Translations under genes and position numbers: made by a program
Shown here: positions 29,072 to 40,000 of the stretch, one piece after another
Numbering within the stretch: the first letter of the stretch is position 1
Layout: each line of letters starts with the position of its first letter
NCBI RefSeq assembly: GCF_024919295.1
Contig: NZ_JANWTC010000007.1
Coordinates: forward strand, 1-64,000
DNA: 64,000 bases
Direction: 5' to 3'
Source of the DNA: Corynebacterium lemuris
GTDB taxonomy: Bacteria > Actinomycetota > Actinomycetes > Mycobacteriales > Mycobacteriaceae
The notes under the pieces: model-generated
Told to the model about the DNA's origin: nothing
What the model saw: the letters and a program-made list of their open reading frames with translations, nothing else
Databases searched by the model: none

Positions 29072-29437
29072 ATGATGAAGAAGCGCATCGCCGCCCTCGC
29101 AATCGGCGCATCCCTGGCCGCCACCTCCGTCCTCGCCCCGCAGGCAGACGCCCGCGGCCACAAGGGCCCGCCGAAGAAGGACGACAAGCCGGCCATCTTC
29201 AAGCTCTCCTCCTTCAAGAAGGATGACAAGAAGAAGGGTGGCAAGAAGAAGGGCAACGACAAGCACGAGGCCTCTTCCCTGAAGCGTCCGGGCAAGCCCA
29301 CCAAGCCGGGCAAGCCGGGCAAGGACGACAACAAGAAGTCCTCCTACAACCTCAAGGGCTTCAACGCATCCTCCAAGAAGGACGACAACAAGAAGCCGGG
29401 TAAGCCGGGCCACGGCCACGGCCACGGTCCCCGCTAA
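29072..29437 (+). CDS. Secreted lysine-rich protein, paralogue 2
   Basis: A 121-aa exported protein. The signal peptide MMKKRIAALAIGASLAATSV ... LAPQADA closely matches paralogue 1 in protein and DNA. The mature region is about 90 aa of low-complexity Lys/Asp/Gly/Pro (KKDDKKKGG, KPGKPTKPGKPGKDD) with a C-terminal HGHGHGPR tail. No cysteine or folded domain is evident. GAAGGGA precedes the double ATG (29072, 29075). A strong terminator follows. Function unknown; the extreme positive charge suggests binding to anionic surface polymers or DNA. Confidence 0.72.
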   Translation: MMKKRIAALAIGASLAATSVLAPQADARGHKGPPKKDDKPAIFKLSSFKKDDKKKGGKKKGNDKHEASSLKRPGKPTKPGKPGKDDNKKSSYNLKGFNASSKKDDNKKPGKPGHGHGHGPR

Positions 29438-29475
29438 GCAGAGCAAGTTTTCAAAGCTCCGAACTGAACGTTTGC

Positions 29476-29511
29476 AAAAACTGCCCCGCGATTAATCGTA
29501 GGGCAGTTTTT
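29476..29511 (+). terminator. Terminator after secreted paralogue 2
   Basis: An 11-bp perfect stem AAAAACTGCCC (29476-29486) / GGGCAGTTTTT (29501-29511) ending in a T run, an excellent intrinsic terminator usable in both directions. Confidence 0.85.
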
Positions 29512-29538
29512 CTTGTTGCAGTCTGCTATCAAAGAGTC

Positions 29539-29751
29539 ATGGCCATGACACTTCGTCTCACCCCAGATCAAGATCGCGCTCTTACTCTTCTTGCCGAGGC
29601 CCAGGGTTCCAGCAAGCATGAGGCCGTGATCCGGGCGATCGTGACCGCCGCGAACCGGCTGATCAACGATGCCACGGTTGCCCAGCTGGCCAGGGACGTT
29701 ATTCCTGGCCATGCAGCAATGGAGGCCCGGATTCGACAGGCGCGGGGATGA
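29539..29751 (+). CDS. RHH/CopG-type antitoxin-like protein
   Basis: A 70-aa protein whose N-terminus MTLRLTPDQDRALTLLAEAQ followed by KHEAVIRAI has the beta-helix-helix layout of ribbon-helix-helix (CopG/MetJ) DNA-binding proteins. The C-terminal helix is likely the partner-binding part. Start at ATG 29539 or 29545. The stop overlaps the next start (ATGA at 29748-29751), the usual coupling of a toxin-antitoxin pair. Confidence 0.6.
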   Translation: MAMTLRLTPDQDRALTLLAEAQGSSKHEAVIRAIVTAANRLINDATVAQLARDVIPGHAAMEARIRQARG

Positions 29752-30014
29752 CTCCCCCCCTGAGTCCGGAACAACTGCTGCTGATCGCCGATAAATTCTG
29801 TGAGATCCACCGGGTGCAGATCCGGGATTTCAGCGCTCTCGTCGCTGCGGCCGCTGTTCCGGGCGCACGGATCGACGGAATTCGGGTGCATGCGGATGCC
29901 GGCAAGGCAGGGGAGGCCCTGGCGATGGTGATCACGCGTCTGGAACCACTGAACAATCTCAACAAGGAATTCGGGGCGGTGTGCCAAGGGATCTATCACC
30001 GTCTGACGCTGTAA
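29748..30014 (+). CDS. Small Doc/Fic-like protein with altered Fic motif
   Basis: An 88-aa protein coupled to the RHH gene. Its layout, SPEQLLLIADKFC ... RDFSALVAAAA ... DAGKAGEALAMVITRLEP, parallels Doc toxins (death-on-curing), which have GVRDxGxLExAxxRP and EKAAAxxHxxxxxHPFxDGNKR. Here the Fic-core position reads EPLNNLNKEF, so the catalytic histidine is Glu and the arginine is gone, and the protein ends soon after. It could be an inactive or divergent toxin, or a co-repressor. The Doc relationship is a pattern comparison by eye. Confidence 0.5.
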   Translation: MTPPLSPEQLLLIADKFCEIHRVQIRDFSALVAAAAVPGARIDGIRVHADAGKAGEALAMVITRLEPLNNLNKEFGAVCQGIYHRLTL

Positions 30015-30323
30015 CCACCGGCATCTCCCAGCCTGATTCAGCCAAAAGAAATTATATAAGGCTCATTACATACAGTGCTGTCACATCAGTAAAACCCCAG
30101 ACGCCTCCGAGACACCCCCGATAGGGGTCACATAGGGCCTTATATGCGGCTTTTCTTAAAGAATCTCTGCCATTCCCATGGCAAGTTCTTGTGTCGTTGA
30201 ATAACGTGATTCAGGCGGAAGAGTCTCGGTTGTATTACAGCTCGCTTCCGCCGTCACAGCGTGCATTACGTGATCGACGCGAAACATGCCGACCGACCGA
30301 ATCCTACTTTCGAAGGAACTAAA
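30015..30323. other. AT-rich gap before secreted paralogue 3
   Basis: No gene. ATATAAGGC (30054-30062) and GCCTTATAT (30137-30145) form a distant inverted repeat. The leader of the following gene shares only the ribosome site region with the other paralogues. Confidence 0.4.
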
Positions 30324-31106
30324 ATGACCAAGAAGCGTTTCTCCGCTCTCGTCGCGGGCGCGGCACTTGCCGCATCCGTCGTTCTCGCTCCCCAGGCTGC
30401 TGCTGAAGAGGGCGCGGACCTGACCGCTGAAATCCAGACCTTCGGCAACCACAACGACCGTGAGCGCGGTGGCAACCGCGGCGGTGATCGTCACCACGGC
30501 GGCGGCCACCACGGTAAGGGCAAGGACAAGCACGACGAAGGCTCCTCCCTCGACGAGTGCGACGATCACAAGGGTAAGGGTAAGCACGACGACGACTGTG
30601 GCGCCGGCATCCCGGTCGGCGGCGGCTCCGGCCTCGGCCTTGGCCTGTCCGCCCTCGCCGGCTCCGCTCTGCTGAGCTCCGGCGCTTCGGCTCTCCCGGA
30701 CGACCAGGCCCCGGCTCCGGCCCAGCCGGCCGCCCCGGAGCAGCCGGCTGAGGCTGCCCCGGTCGAGGACGCGAAGGCTGTCGCTCAGGCTGAGGCCGAG
30801 GCTGCACAGGTTGCGCCTGAGCAGGAGGCTGTCCACGTCGAGGACCACAAGGCCATTGCCCAGGCCCAGGCTGAGCACGCTGCCCCCGCTCCGGCACACA
30901 CTGCTCCGGCACCGGTCCAGCACACTGCTCCGGCACACACCGCTCCGGCACACACTGCTCCGGCACACACTGCTCCGGCACCGGTTGCTCAGCCGCAGCA
31001 GCTGGCCAACACCGGCGTTGAGGGCACCCTGGCTGCCCTGGCCACCGGCCTGCTGGCCGCCGCTGCAGGTGCCGCCCTGCTGGTCCTGCGCCGCCGCGCT
31101 GCCTAA
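30324..31106 (+). CDS. LAxTG-anchored surface protein, paralogue 3
   Basis: A 260-aa exported, probably sortase-anchored protein. The signal peptide MTKKRFSALVAGAAL ... LAPQAAA is related to the two upstream paralogues. The mature part has a His/Asp/Gly/Lys-rich block (about 40-95, e.g. GGDRHHGGGHHGKGKDKHD), a glycine-rich hydrophobic stretch, an Ala/Pro/Glu/Gln stalk, and tandem HTAPA repeats (about 192-222, DNA 30893-30981). It ends LANTG, a hydrophobic span, then RRRAA. LAxTG is the preference reported for class E (SrtE/SrtF) sortases. GAAGGAAC precedes ATG 30324. The His/Asp block could bind metals (inference). Confidence 0.82.
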   Translation: MTKKRFSALVAGAALAASVVLAPQAAAEEGADLTAEIQTFGNHNDRERGGNRGGDRHHGGGHHGKGKDKHDEGSSLDECDDHKGKGKHDDDCGAGIPVGGGSGLGLGLSALAGSALLSSGASALPDDQAPAPAQPAAPEQPAEAAPVEDAKAVAQAEAEAAQVAPEQEAVHVEDHKAIAQAQAEHAAPAPAHTAPAPVQHTAPAHTAPAHTAPAHTAPAPVAQPQQLANTGVEGTLAALATGLLAAAAGAALLVLRRRAA

Positions 31107-31138
31107 GCCAGTAACACACCCGGGGCCCACCCGGACCA

Positions 31139-31174
31139 AACCGCTCTGCACCTTCCGGTGCGGGGCGGTTTTTT
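31139..31174 (+). terminator. Terminator after the LAxTG protein
   Basis: AACCGC ... GCACC-TTCC-GGTGC ... GCGGTT followed by TTTT, a strong intrinsic terminator about 30 bp after the stop. Confidence 0.85.
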
Positions 31175-31384
31175 CGTGCGTGTTCCGTTGGCAGGAGACT
31201 TCGACCATGTGTAGAGTCGATAACGTTGTGGCTACAGTCAATCAAAGTTACTTATGTGACTGCGGTGGCTGTGGCGGAAGAGCCACAACACCGGAGCGAT
31301 CACCGTCGTTGTCCCCACCCGGCAGAAAACCGGATGAGTTCAACCATGGTGATCGCTCTGCTTTTCCGCAGTAGGCTGGCAGAC

Positions 31385-31825
31385 ATGACTGATCTTTCCT
31401 CGCTTCTGACCGACAACAAACGCGACGCTGTCGTGGCTGACCTCGCTGCGCTGGCGGACGCGGCCGTCGGCAGGCAGTCGGGCATCTCCGGAACCGCCAT
31501 CAAGGCCGCTGTGGCGGCCGCCAAGAAGATCGACGCGGACATCGTCGCCAAGGGCGTCAACCGGATGCTCCCCGACGTCCTGGGTGACCTCCAGCCGCAC
31601 TGGCAGGCCTTCCAGGAGGATGCGGAGCAGGACTTCGGTACCTTCCTGGCCGGTCGGAATGACGCGGTCGTCGATTCGCTCATGGCCGTCGCGGACCGCA
31701 ACGCCGAATCCATCACCGTCGCGCCCCTGGCCAAGGCCTACAACTCCCTGCGCGGCAAGGGCGCGAAGGTCATCAGCCCGGAGATCCCCGAATTCGGCCG
31801 CATCCTGCAGAAACATATGTCCTAG
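31385..31825 (+). CDS. DUF6918-like conserved protein
   Basis: A 146-aa soluble, helical protein similar to the actinobacterial DUF6918 group. Residues include NKRDAVVADLAALADAAV, an Ala/Lys-rich helix (AAVAAAKKI) and the C-terminal ISPEIPEFGRILQKHM. Function unknown. TAGGCT at 31372-31377 lies 7 nt upstream of ATG 31385, indicating a leaderless transcript. It is followed 6 bp later by the phosphoesterase gene, so the two are probably one operon. Confidence 0.7.
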   Translation: MTDLSSLLTDNKRDAVVADLAALADAAVGRQSGISGTAIKAAVAAAKKIDADIVAKGVNRMLPDVLGDLQPHWQAFQEDAEQDFGTFLAGRNDAVVDSLMAVADRNAESITVAPLAKAYNSLRGKGAKVISPEIPEFGRILQKHMS

Positions 31826-31831
31826 GACTCC

Positions 31832-32467
31832 ATGTCCCCGGTCCGGCTCGCGGTCTTCGCTGACCTCCACCTGGGCAGGCCCTCCGCCCCCGGGGTGCGG
31901 TGGGCCCGTGAAGCACTGGCGGGCACCCTGGCCAGGCAACCGGATGTCGTCGTCTTCACCGGGGACCTGGTGGACAAGAAGAAGGCCACACGCGCGGACC
32001 TGGACGAGGGCGTGGAATTGTTCCGCCACATCACGCAGGAGCTGAAGCTCCCCCTGGTCCATGTGTGGGGAAACCACGACGTCGGCTCCGGGTTACTCCC
32101 CTACTTCCCCGAGATGCCCGGCGTCCACCGCCCCCGGGGCGCGGGAATCGAGGAGATCCGGGTGCCCGGCGTGCCGCTGGTCTTCCACGCGGTCAATGTC
32201 GTGCAGGACCCGGATCCACGCGACGTGCTCAAGGACCTGCCGCAGGTGCAGGAGCCCGGGCACATCGGTGTCCTGCACACGGAGGTCGAAGGACAGTACA
32301 CCAACAATCCGTGTCTGCCCACCACCATGGGGCACCTGCTCTCCCGGGGCTACGGGGCATGCCTGCTGGGGCATGTGCACGCCCCCGTCGTACTCAACGC
32401 CTCCCCCTTCATCGGCTGGCCGGGCATGGGCCGGATGCTCGAAATCGAGGTCCCGGCCCTGCCCTGA
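31832..32467 (+). CDS. Metallophosphoesterase (calcineurin-like)
   Basis: A 211-aa single-domain protein with the full set of dinuclear metal motifs: FADLHLG (DxH), FTGDLVD (GDxxD), WGNHDV (GNHD), VLHTEV and GHVHAP (GHxH). It is a cytoplasmic hydrolase of phosphomono- or diesters, and the substrate cannot be told from sequence. It ends 6 bp from the convergent gyrB stop. Confidence 0.88.
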   Translation: MSPVRLAVFADLHLGRPSAPGVRWAREALAGTLARQPDVVVFTGDLVDKKKATRADLDEGVELFRHITQELKLPLVHVWGNHDVGSGLLPYFPEMPGVHRPRGAGIEEIRVPGVPLVFHAVNVVQDPDPRDVLKDLPQVQEPGHIGVLHTEVEGQYTNNPCLPTTMGHLLSRGYGACLLGHVHAPVVLNASPFIGWPGMGRMLEIEVPALP

Positions 32468-32473
32468 ACCTGC

Positions 32474-34612
<2,139 letters not shown>

Positions 34613-34693
34613 TCACTCGCGGCGGAGGGGCGTTCTCGTGCGTTTTCGGACGGTTGCTGTGTCAGGAAAACTGCGCCCGCCCATTTTTGAGCC

Positions 34694-35218
34694 CTATCCG
34701 TAGGTGTCCCGCGGGCCGCGGCCCTTCACGTGCAGCGGTCCCTTGCGCCAGCTCGGCGCCCGCGGCCCGAAGATCTTCAGTTCCACGATGATGTTCGGCC
34801 CTACTTTTTCGGCGATGACCTGCAGGATCTGCCGCTGCATCATCCGCAGGTTCGTGGCCCAGGCCGTGGAGTCACAGGTGATGAACAACTTCTTGTCCTT
34901 GATCATCTCCACGCGCGTGTGCTGCGCGATCTTCTCCCCCACCAGCTCATCCCAGTGCCCGAAGACCCAGCCGCCGGCGATGTCCTTCTCCCAGCCGCGT
35001 TTCGAGAACTCATCACCGAGTACCGCACCGATCGAATCGACGTCGAGGGGGCGGCGCCGGCGTCGTCCGTCGCGCCCCGTGGGTCGGCCGATCCGGGGCG
35101 GCAGCCCCCTGCTTCTCGACGCCGCCTTCCGTGGCGGCAGCGGTGTACTGCCACGCTTCTTCGCCGCGTCCTGCATGGCCTCGAAGGCGGCCTGCACCGG
35201 GTCCGGCTGCTCACTCAT
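34694..35218 (-). CDS. DUF721 family protein downstream of recF
   Basis: A 174-aa DUF721 protein (DciA-like architecture, Rv0004 type). The N-terminal half is a basic linker ([19 protein letters not shown]), and the C-terminal half is the conserved KH-like domain with [35 protein letters not shown] and VELKIFGP. DciA proteins interact with the replicative helicase, so a role in replication initiation is plausible. The ATG at 35218 overlaps the recF stop by 8 bp. An exact dispersed 13-mer lies in the linker. Confidence 0.88.
   Translation of the reverse strand: MSEQPDPVQAAFEAMQDAAKKRGSTPLPPRKAASRSRGLPPRIGRPTGRDGRRRRRPLDVDSIGAVLGDEFSKRGWEKDIAGGWVFGHWDELVGEKIAQHTRVEMIKDKKLFITCDSTAWATNLRMMQRQILQVIAEKVGPNIIVELKIFGPRAPSWRKGPLHVKGRGPRDTYG
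35111..35123 (+). repeat. Dispersed 13-mer GCTTCTCGACGCC, copy 5
   Basis: Exact copy within the DUF721 linker (antisense to the gene, encoding AASRS). Confidence 0.8.
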
Positions 35219-36392
35219 CGGCCTGCTCCAGGACGCTGACGCGTTCCTCCCCGGCATCCTGTACCGCGACGGTGTAGCGGGTGACGGGCGCGTCGATAAG
35301 CTCCGTGAGATTCCCCGGAAGATCCCCGTCCACCGCGGCGGTGATGAGCACCTGCTCCGCATCCGCGGCCAACTCCACGAGTTTCTCCCGGCGGCGGGCA
35401 TCCAGCTCGGCGAACACGTCATCGAGGATGAGCACCGGGTCCGATCCGTCCCGGCGCAGCAGTGTGAACTCCGCCAGCCGCAGGGAGATGGCGTACGACC
35501 AGGTCTCACCGTGGGAGGCGAAACCCTTGGCGGGCTGCTCCCCCAGGTCCAGCAGCAGGTCATCGCGGTGTGGGCCCACCAGCGACATGCCGCGGTCGAT
35601 CTCCCGCTGGCGGGTGCGCCCCAGTTCGGCGAGCATCTCCGCCTCGAGCACCTCCGCATCCCGGCCCTCCGCCGTCACTGTCGAGCGGTAACCCACCCGG
35701 GCGGGACGGGACTCCGGGGCGATGTCGGCATAGGCCCCGGCGATCAGTTCCCCCAGTTCATCGACCAGATTCAGGCGCGCCGCCAGCACCTGGGCACCGA
35801 GGGCGGCGAGCTGGCCGTCCCACACGTCGAGGGTGGCCAGCGCGCTCGCCCCGTCGCTGTCGCGGTAGCCGCGGCGCAACGAACCACCGGCGGTCTTCAA
35901 CAGGGCGTTGCGCTGGCGCAGCACCTTGTCGTAGTCGGCCTTGACGCCGGCCAGCCGGGTGCTGCGGGTGGCGATGATGTCATCCAGGTAGCGGCGGCGC
36001 TCCGCCGGCTCCCCCTTGATCAGCGCGAGGTCCTCGGGGGCGAACAACACGGAACGGACCACACCCAGCAGCTCACGGGGCGAATTCAGCCGGGCCCGGT
36101 TGATCTGCGCCTGGTTTGCCGCGTGCGGTTTGATCAGCAGGTGGGCGGTCAGCTCCCGCCCCTGGTTCACGGCCGTCACGGAGATCCGGGCGTTCTGAGC
36201 CCCGGCACGCACCAGCGGCGCATCGTGTGAGACACGGTGGGAGGCGAGGTGGGCTGTGTAGCCCACGGCCTCGACGATGTTGGTCTTGCCGAAGCCGTTG
36301 CGCCCCACGAACAGCGTGATCCCCGGCCCGAGGCTGAGGTTCAGCTGCGACCAGCTGCGGAAATCCCGCAGGTCAAGCGTCCTGATGTAGAT
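35211..36392 (-). CDS. recF: DNA repair/replication protein RecF, apparent ATC start
   Basis: A 393-aa SMC-like ATPase that loads or stabilises RecA at gaps. Walker A is GRNGFGKTN, the signature is near FLLVDDI-like regions ([11 protein letters not shown]), and the C-terminus matches RecF. The first canonical start is GTG 36308, but that would cut off the conserved first strand ([13 protein letters not shown]) just before Walker A. In frame upstream there is no ATG, GTG or TTG before a stop. ATC at 36392-36390 sits 9 nt after GGGAGG and gives YIRTLDL, at the family length (C. glutamicum about 394 aa). I therefore propose ATC initiation. Confidence 0.85.
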   Translation of the reverse strand: MYIRTLDLRDFRSWSQLNLSLGPGITLFVGRNGFGKTNIVEAVGYTAHLASHRVSHDAPLVRAGAQNARISVTAVNQGRELTAHLLIKPHAANQAQINRARLNSPRELLGVVRSVLFAPEDLALIKGEPAERRRYLDDIIATRSTRLAGVKADYDKVLRQRNALLKTAGGSLRRGYRDSDGASALATLDVWDGQLAALGAQVLAARLNLVDELGELIAGAYADIAPESRPARVGYRSTVTAEGRDAEVLEAEMLAELGRTRQREIDRGMSLVGPHRDDLLLDLGEQPAKGFASHGETWSYAISLRLAEFTLLRRDGSDPVLILDDVFAELDARRREKLVELAADAEQVLITAAVDGDLPGNLTELIDAPVTRYTVAVQDAGEERVSVLEQADE

Positions 36393-36419
36393 GTGCCCTC
36401 ACCTCCCGGACGAGCCCGT

Positions 36420-37607
36420 CTATCCCGGCAGACGGACAGGCATGAGCAGGTAGGTGAAGTCCGTCTCGGGCGTCGGGAAGACGCCGTCGGCATCCGCCTC
36501 GGGCAGCTCAGACGGCTCCGGAATGAGGATCGCAGGACGGGAGGGCTCGGTGAAACCGAAGACCACCCGGTCAGTGCTGATCACGGACAGTCCGTCACGC
36601 AGGTAGGTCGGGTTGAAGGCGATGACCAGCTCATCGCGGCCCGTGAACCCGCAGGGCAGACGCTCCTCGGCGTGGCCGGACTCCATGCCGCCTGCGGTGA
36701 GGATGAGCTCCCCCTCGTTGAACTGCATGCGGATCTGCGCGTTGCGTTCGGTGACCAGGCTGACGCGGCGGATGGCCTCCTGCAGTGGGGCGATCTCCAC
36801 GGTGGCCATCGACGTGTGCGTCTTCGGCAGCAGCGGCTGGATGTTCGGGAAATCAGCGTCGAGCATGCGGGCGGTGGTCTCCCGGCTCTCGGTGTGGATG
36901 CCGAACAGGCCGGCAGCAGCAAGCTGCTCACCGGTACCCACCGCGATCTCCACCGGATCGGAGACGTGGGTGTCCAGGGTCCGGGCGTTATCGAGCAGTG
37001 TCTTGGCCGGGATGAGCAGTTTGGTCTCCACGTCCGGTGCCACCGGGTTCCACTCGAAGGTGCGCAACGCCAGACGGAAACGATCCGTGGCCGCGAGCTT
37101 GACCTGCGCACCGGAGATCTCCATGTGTACACCGGTGAGCATGGGCAGGGTGTCATCCTTGCCTGCGGCGGTGGCCACCTGGGTGACTGCCTCGGAGAAC
37201 AACGCCGGGTCGATGGTGCCGGTGACCTCGGGGAGGTTCGGGATCTGCGGGTAGTCGTCCAACGGGATCAGCGGCAGCTCGAAACGCGAGGAACCACAGG
37301 AAAGCAGCGCCTTGCTGCCGTCGACGCGCAGCTCGACGGGCTTGTTGGGCAGGGTGTTGACGATCTCCGCGATGAGTTTGCCGGCCACCGCGATGCGTCC
37401 GGGCTCCCCGATCTCCGCGGCGATGCGCACCCGGGTGGAGACCTCGTAGTCGAAACCGGCGAACTCCAGGCCGCTGTCATCTGCGGTGATGAGCATGGCG
37501 CGCAGCACCGGTTGGGTCACCTTGGTTGGCAGGCTCCTGGCCACCCACGCGACGGCGTGGGCCAGGTCATCCCTGGCCACCCGGAACGACACTGCTTGTG
37601 ACTCCAT
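36420..37607 (-). CDS. dnaN: DNA polymerase III beta sliding clamp
   Basis: A 395-aa beta clamp made of three similar subdomains. It encircles DNA and tethers the polymerase. Recognisable parts are VAWVARSLPTKVTQPVL, GGMESGHAEE, FNPTYLRDGL and the C-terminal YLLMPVRLPG. ATG 37607 is chosen, with GAGGAG 9 nt upstream, instead of the longer frame to 37682. It is followed by recF after 27 bp and preceded by the dnaA-dnaN origin region. Confidence 0.96.
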   Translation of the reverse strand: MESQAVSFRVARDDLAHAVAWVARSLPTKVTQPVLRAMLITADDSGLEFAGFDYEVSTRVRIAAEIGEPGRIAVAGKLIAEIVNTLPNKPVELRVDGSKALLSCGSSRFELPLIPLDDYPQIPNLPEVTGTIDPALFSEAVTQVATAAGKDDTLPMLTGVHMEISGAQVKLAATDRFRLALRTFEWNPVAPDVETKLLIPAKTLLDNARTLDTHVSDPVEIAVGTGEQLAAAGLFGIHTESRETTARMLDADFPNIQPLLPKTHTSMATVEIAPLQEAIRRVSLVTERNAQIRMQFNEGELILTAGGMESGHAEERLPCGFTGRDELVIAFNPTYLRDGLSVISTDRVVFGFTEPSRPAILIPEPSELPEADADGVFPTPETDFTYLLMPVRLPG

Positions 37608-37894
37608 GCTTTCGGGCTCCTCGAAATACTTGTGGTCCCCCGACACGGAAGGAACGGGCGGACCGGAAACAACAGACTCCAACGTACCCCACGGTCCGGA
37701 GAGTCGAAATCCTGTAATTCCAGGGATTCCTTCCGCACCGCGCTCGCCGAGCGCAGATCCGGACCGTTCTCCCCACCTCCCCTTTCTTCTCTAGTAATTA
37801 CAAGTTTCAAAGAGAGTAAGAACAATAGGTCCTGTGCAACCTGTGGATGGCACCGTGAATCCCAAGGTAGCCGCTTGAATCGAGCTTGTGATCC

Positions 37895-38110
37895 AGGGTG
37901 TGGATAACCTGTGGACAACTCTGGGTGATTGTGGATAACTTATCCACAGGTGGACTTGTCCACAATTGCTCCACACGCGGACCACTGCTTCTCAACAGCG
38001 GAAACGTGGTTATCCACAGGCTTCATGGCCAGAGTGATCCCGGTCACCCTGTGACAAATATCTCTGAAGTACAAAGATGTAATTACACAGGTGTGGAAAA
38101 GGCTGTGGAT
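37895..38110. other. oriC candidate: DnaA boxes between dnaA and dnaN
   Basis: Perfect DnaA boxes TTATCCACA/TGTGGATAA occur at 37899-37907, 37930-37938, 37940-37948 and 38010-38018. Weaker boxes surround them (about 37842 TGTGGATGG, 37909 TGTGGACAA, 38104 TGTGGATTT). An AT-rich part, about 38055-38100 (AAATATCTCTGAAGTACAAA), could be the unwinding element. The dnaA-dnaN gap is the functional origin in related actinobacteria. The rest of 37608-38140 holds no gene and should contain the dnaN promoter. Confidence 0.85.
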
Positions 38111-38140
38111 TTCCGGAGGTGCCCCGGATAAATGACAGAA

Positions 38141-38183
38141 ACCCCTGGTGGCGCCGGTGCTATGCACCAACGTCACCAGGGGT
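38141..38183 (-). terminator. Terminator after dnaA
   Basis: ACCCCTGGTG (38141-38150) and CACCAGGGGT (38174-38183) with an inner GGTGC/GCACC stem. On the minus strand it lies just past the dnaA stop. Confidence 0.7.
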
Positions 38184-38185
38184 GG

Positions 38186-38198
38186 GCGTCGAGAAGCG
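38186..38198 (-). repeat. Dispersed 13-mer GCTTCTCGACGCC, copy 6
   Basis: Exact copy on the minus strand, in the 24 bp between the dnaA stop and its terminator. Confidence 0.8.
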
Positions 38199-38206
38199 GC
38201 GGACCG

Positions 38207-39814
38207 TCAGCCGCGACCGCGATTCTTGATCAACTGCGTCAACTGCTGGATCTCGTCGTAGACGTCACGCTTCTCCGTCATCTCCTTACGGATCTTGCGG
38301 TCCGCGTACATCACCGTCGTGTGGTCCTTGCCACCGAACTCATTGCCGATCTTCGGCAGTGAGAGATCCGTCAGTTCACGGCACAGGTACATCGCCAGCT
38401 GGCGGGCGTGTGCAACCGCACGCGTCTTGCCGGCACCGGTGAGGGTCTCCATCGTGATCCCGAAATAATCGGAGGTGACCTCCATGATTGTGGAGGCAGT
38501 GATCTCCACATCCGCGGCGTCAGGGAGGATGTCGCGGAGGGCGATCTCCGCCATCTCCTGGTTGATCGGCTCGTTGATCAGCGAGGAGTAGGCGGAGACA
38601 CGGATGAGCGCGCCCTCGAGCTCACGGATCGAGGACTCGAACCGTGAGGCGATCAGCTCCAGCACACTGCGGTCGACATGCGTGCCGTCCGCCTGGGCCT
38701 TCTTCTCCAGGATGGCGATGCGGGTCTCCAGATCCGGCGGCTGGACATCGGTGATCAGCCCGCCCTCGAAACGCGTGCGCAGCCGGTCCTCCAGCGTCGT
38801 CAGCTGTTTCGGCGGCCGGTCCGAGGACAGGATGATCTGCTTGTCCGCCTGGTGCAGGGCGTTGAAGGTGTGGAAGAACTCCTCCTGGGTACCCTCCTTG
38901 CCCTCCAGGAACTGGATGTCATCCACCATGAGGATGTCCAGATTCCGGTAGCGACGCTTGAAGGATTCCTGCCTGTCATCACGCACGGAGTTGATGTAGT
39001 CGTTTGTGAATTCCTCACTGGAGACGTACTTCACACGCAACCCCGGCTGCAGCACCTGGGCGTAGTTCCCGGCGGCGTGCAGCAGGTGGGTCTTGCCCAG
39101 CCCGGAACCACCCCAGATGAACAGCGGGTTGTAGGCACGGGCGGGATTCTCCGCCACCGCGACCGCCGCGCCGTTGGCGAAACGATTCGAGGAACCGATG
39201 ACGAAATTCTCGAAGGTGTACTTCGGGTTCAGCGAACGCTCGCGGTTGGGGTCATGCGCCGGCGTCTCACGCGGTAGCCGCTGCCCCTGCTGATAGACGG
39301 GACCGGAGGGATCCCGGTGCTGCGGCACAGCCGGCGCATTCGTCGGGTACTGCGCGTAGGAGTGCGGAACCGGGTTCTGGACCTGCTGCTGCATGGGATA
39401 CACCGGCGGGGCCGGCGGGTTGGTGTGGGTGGCCTCCCAACCGAGCTGATGGTCCGCGATCCGCTGCTGGATTCCCCTGGCAGGGGGCTGGATCGGCGGT
39501 GGCGGAGGCGGGGTCGGCTGGGCGGCTTCCGGCTGGATGGAGACAGCCAGACTGCAGGGGCGGCCGGTGCGCTCGGAGAGCACCTTGACGATGTGCGGAC
39601 CGAGGTCGTCCTCGATGACCTGCTTGGCCATGGCATGCGGGGTGGCCAGGACCGCGTAGCCGTCGACAAGCACAATCGGTTTCACCAGACCGAGGAAGGC
39701 CCGTTGCTGGTGGGTGAAGGCGGGGATGTCGGAATCGGGACGCTCCGACTGATCGAGTAGTTCCGCCTTGATCGCCTGCCAGGTCTGGGCGAGTGACTGT
39801 TGCTCATCGGTCAC
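38207..39814 (-). CDS. dnaA: Chromosomal replication initiator DnaA
   Basis: A 535-aa initiator. Domain I (about 1-90), a long Pro/Gln-rich domain II linker (about 95-200), AAA+ domain III with Walker [10 protein letters not shown] and Walker [11 protein letters not shown], and a C-terminal helix-turn-helix domain IV with the box-recognition sequence [17 protein letters not shown]-DnaA binds the DnaA boxes on both sides of this gene and opens the origin. ATG 39814 is preceded by AAGGAGCAAC. The boxes in 40001-40165 suggest autoregulation. Confidence 0.97.
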   Translation of the reverse strand: MTDEQQSLAQTWQAIKAELLDQSERPDSDIPAFTHQQRAFLGLVKPIVLVDGYAVLATPHAMAKQVIEDDLGPHIVKVLSERTGRPCSLAVSIQPEAAQPTPPPPPPIQPPARGIQQRIADHQLGWEATHTNPPAPPVYPMQQQVQNPVPHSYAQYPTNAPAVPQHRDPSGPVYQQGQRLPRETPAHDPNRERSLNPKYTFENFVIGSSNRFANGAAVAVAENPARAYNPLFIWGGSGLGKTHLLHAAGNYAQVLQPGLRVKYVSSEEFTNDYINSVRDDRQESFKRRYRNLDILMVDDIQFLEGKEGTQEEFFHTFNALHQADKQIILSSDRPPKQLTTLEDRLRTRFEGGLITDVQPPDLETRIAILEKKAQADGTHVDRSVLELIASRFESSIRELEGALIRVSAYSSLINEPINQEMAEIALRDILPDAADVEITASTIMEVTSDYFGITMETLTGAGKTRAVAHARQLAMYLCRELTDLSLPKIGNEFGGKDHTTVMYADRKIRKEMTEKRDVYDEIQQLTQLIKNRGRG

Positions 39815-40000
39815 CTGGTGTTGCTCCTTACATGGTTTGTCCGGTTCGCTCAGGCGCGGCCGGACTCCCCGGGGAGGAGTCGGTGCTCTGCCAGTCGCTC
39901 ACAGGAGGACGCGGTATCGGTGGGGTCGGGCCGGGCATGGAGGTTGCGCACCGCATCTTTTCACAGGCCTTGTCCCCAGGGGATCATGGCCACAACCTCG

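Noticed and set aside
30893..30981. Short tandem repeats as a CRISPR array
   Set aside because: They are in-frame coding repeats (HTAPA) without spacers or cas genes.
30156..31241. Long antisense frame with Cys/Ser repeats opposite the LAxTG gene
   Set aside because: It is the shadow of the HTAPA repeats on the other strand, without a ribosome site.
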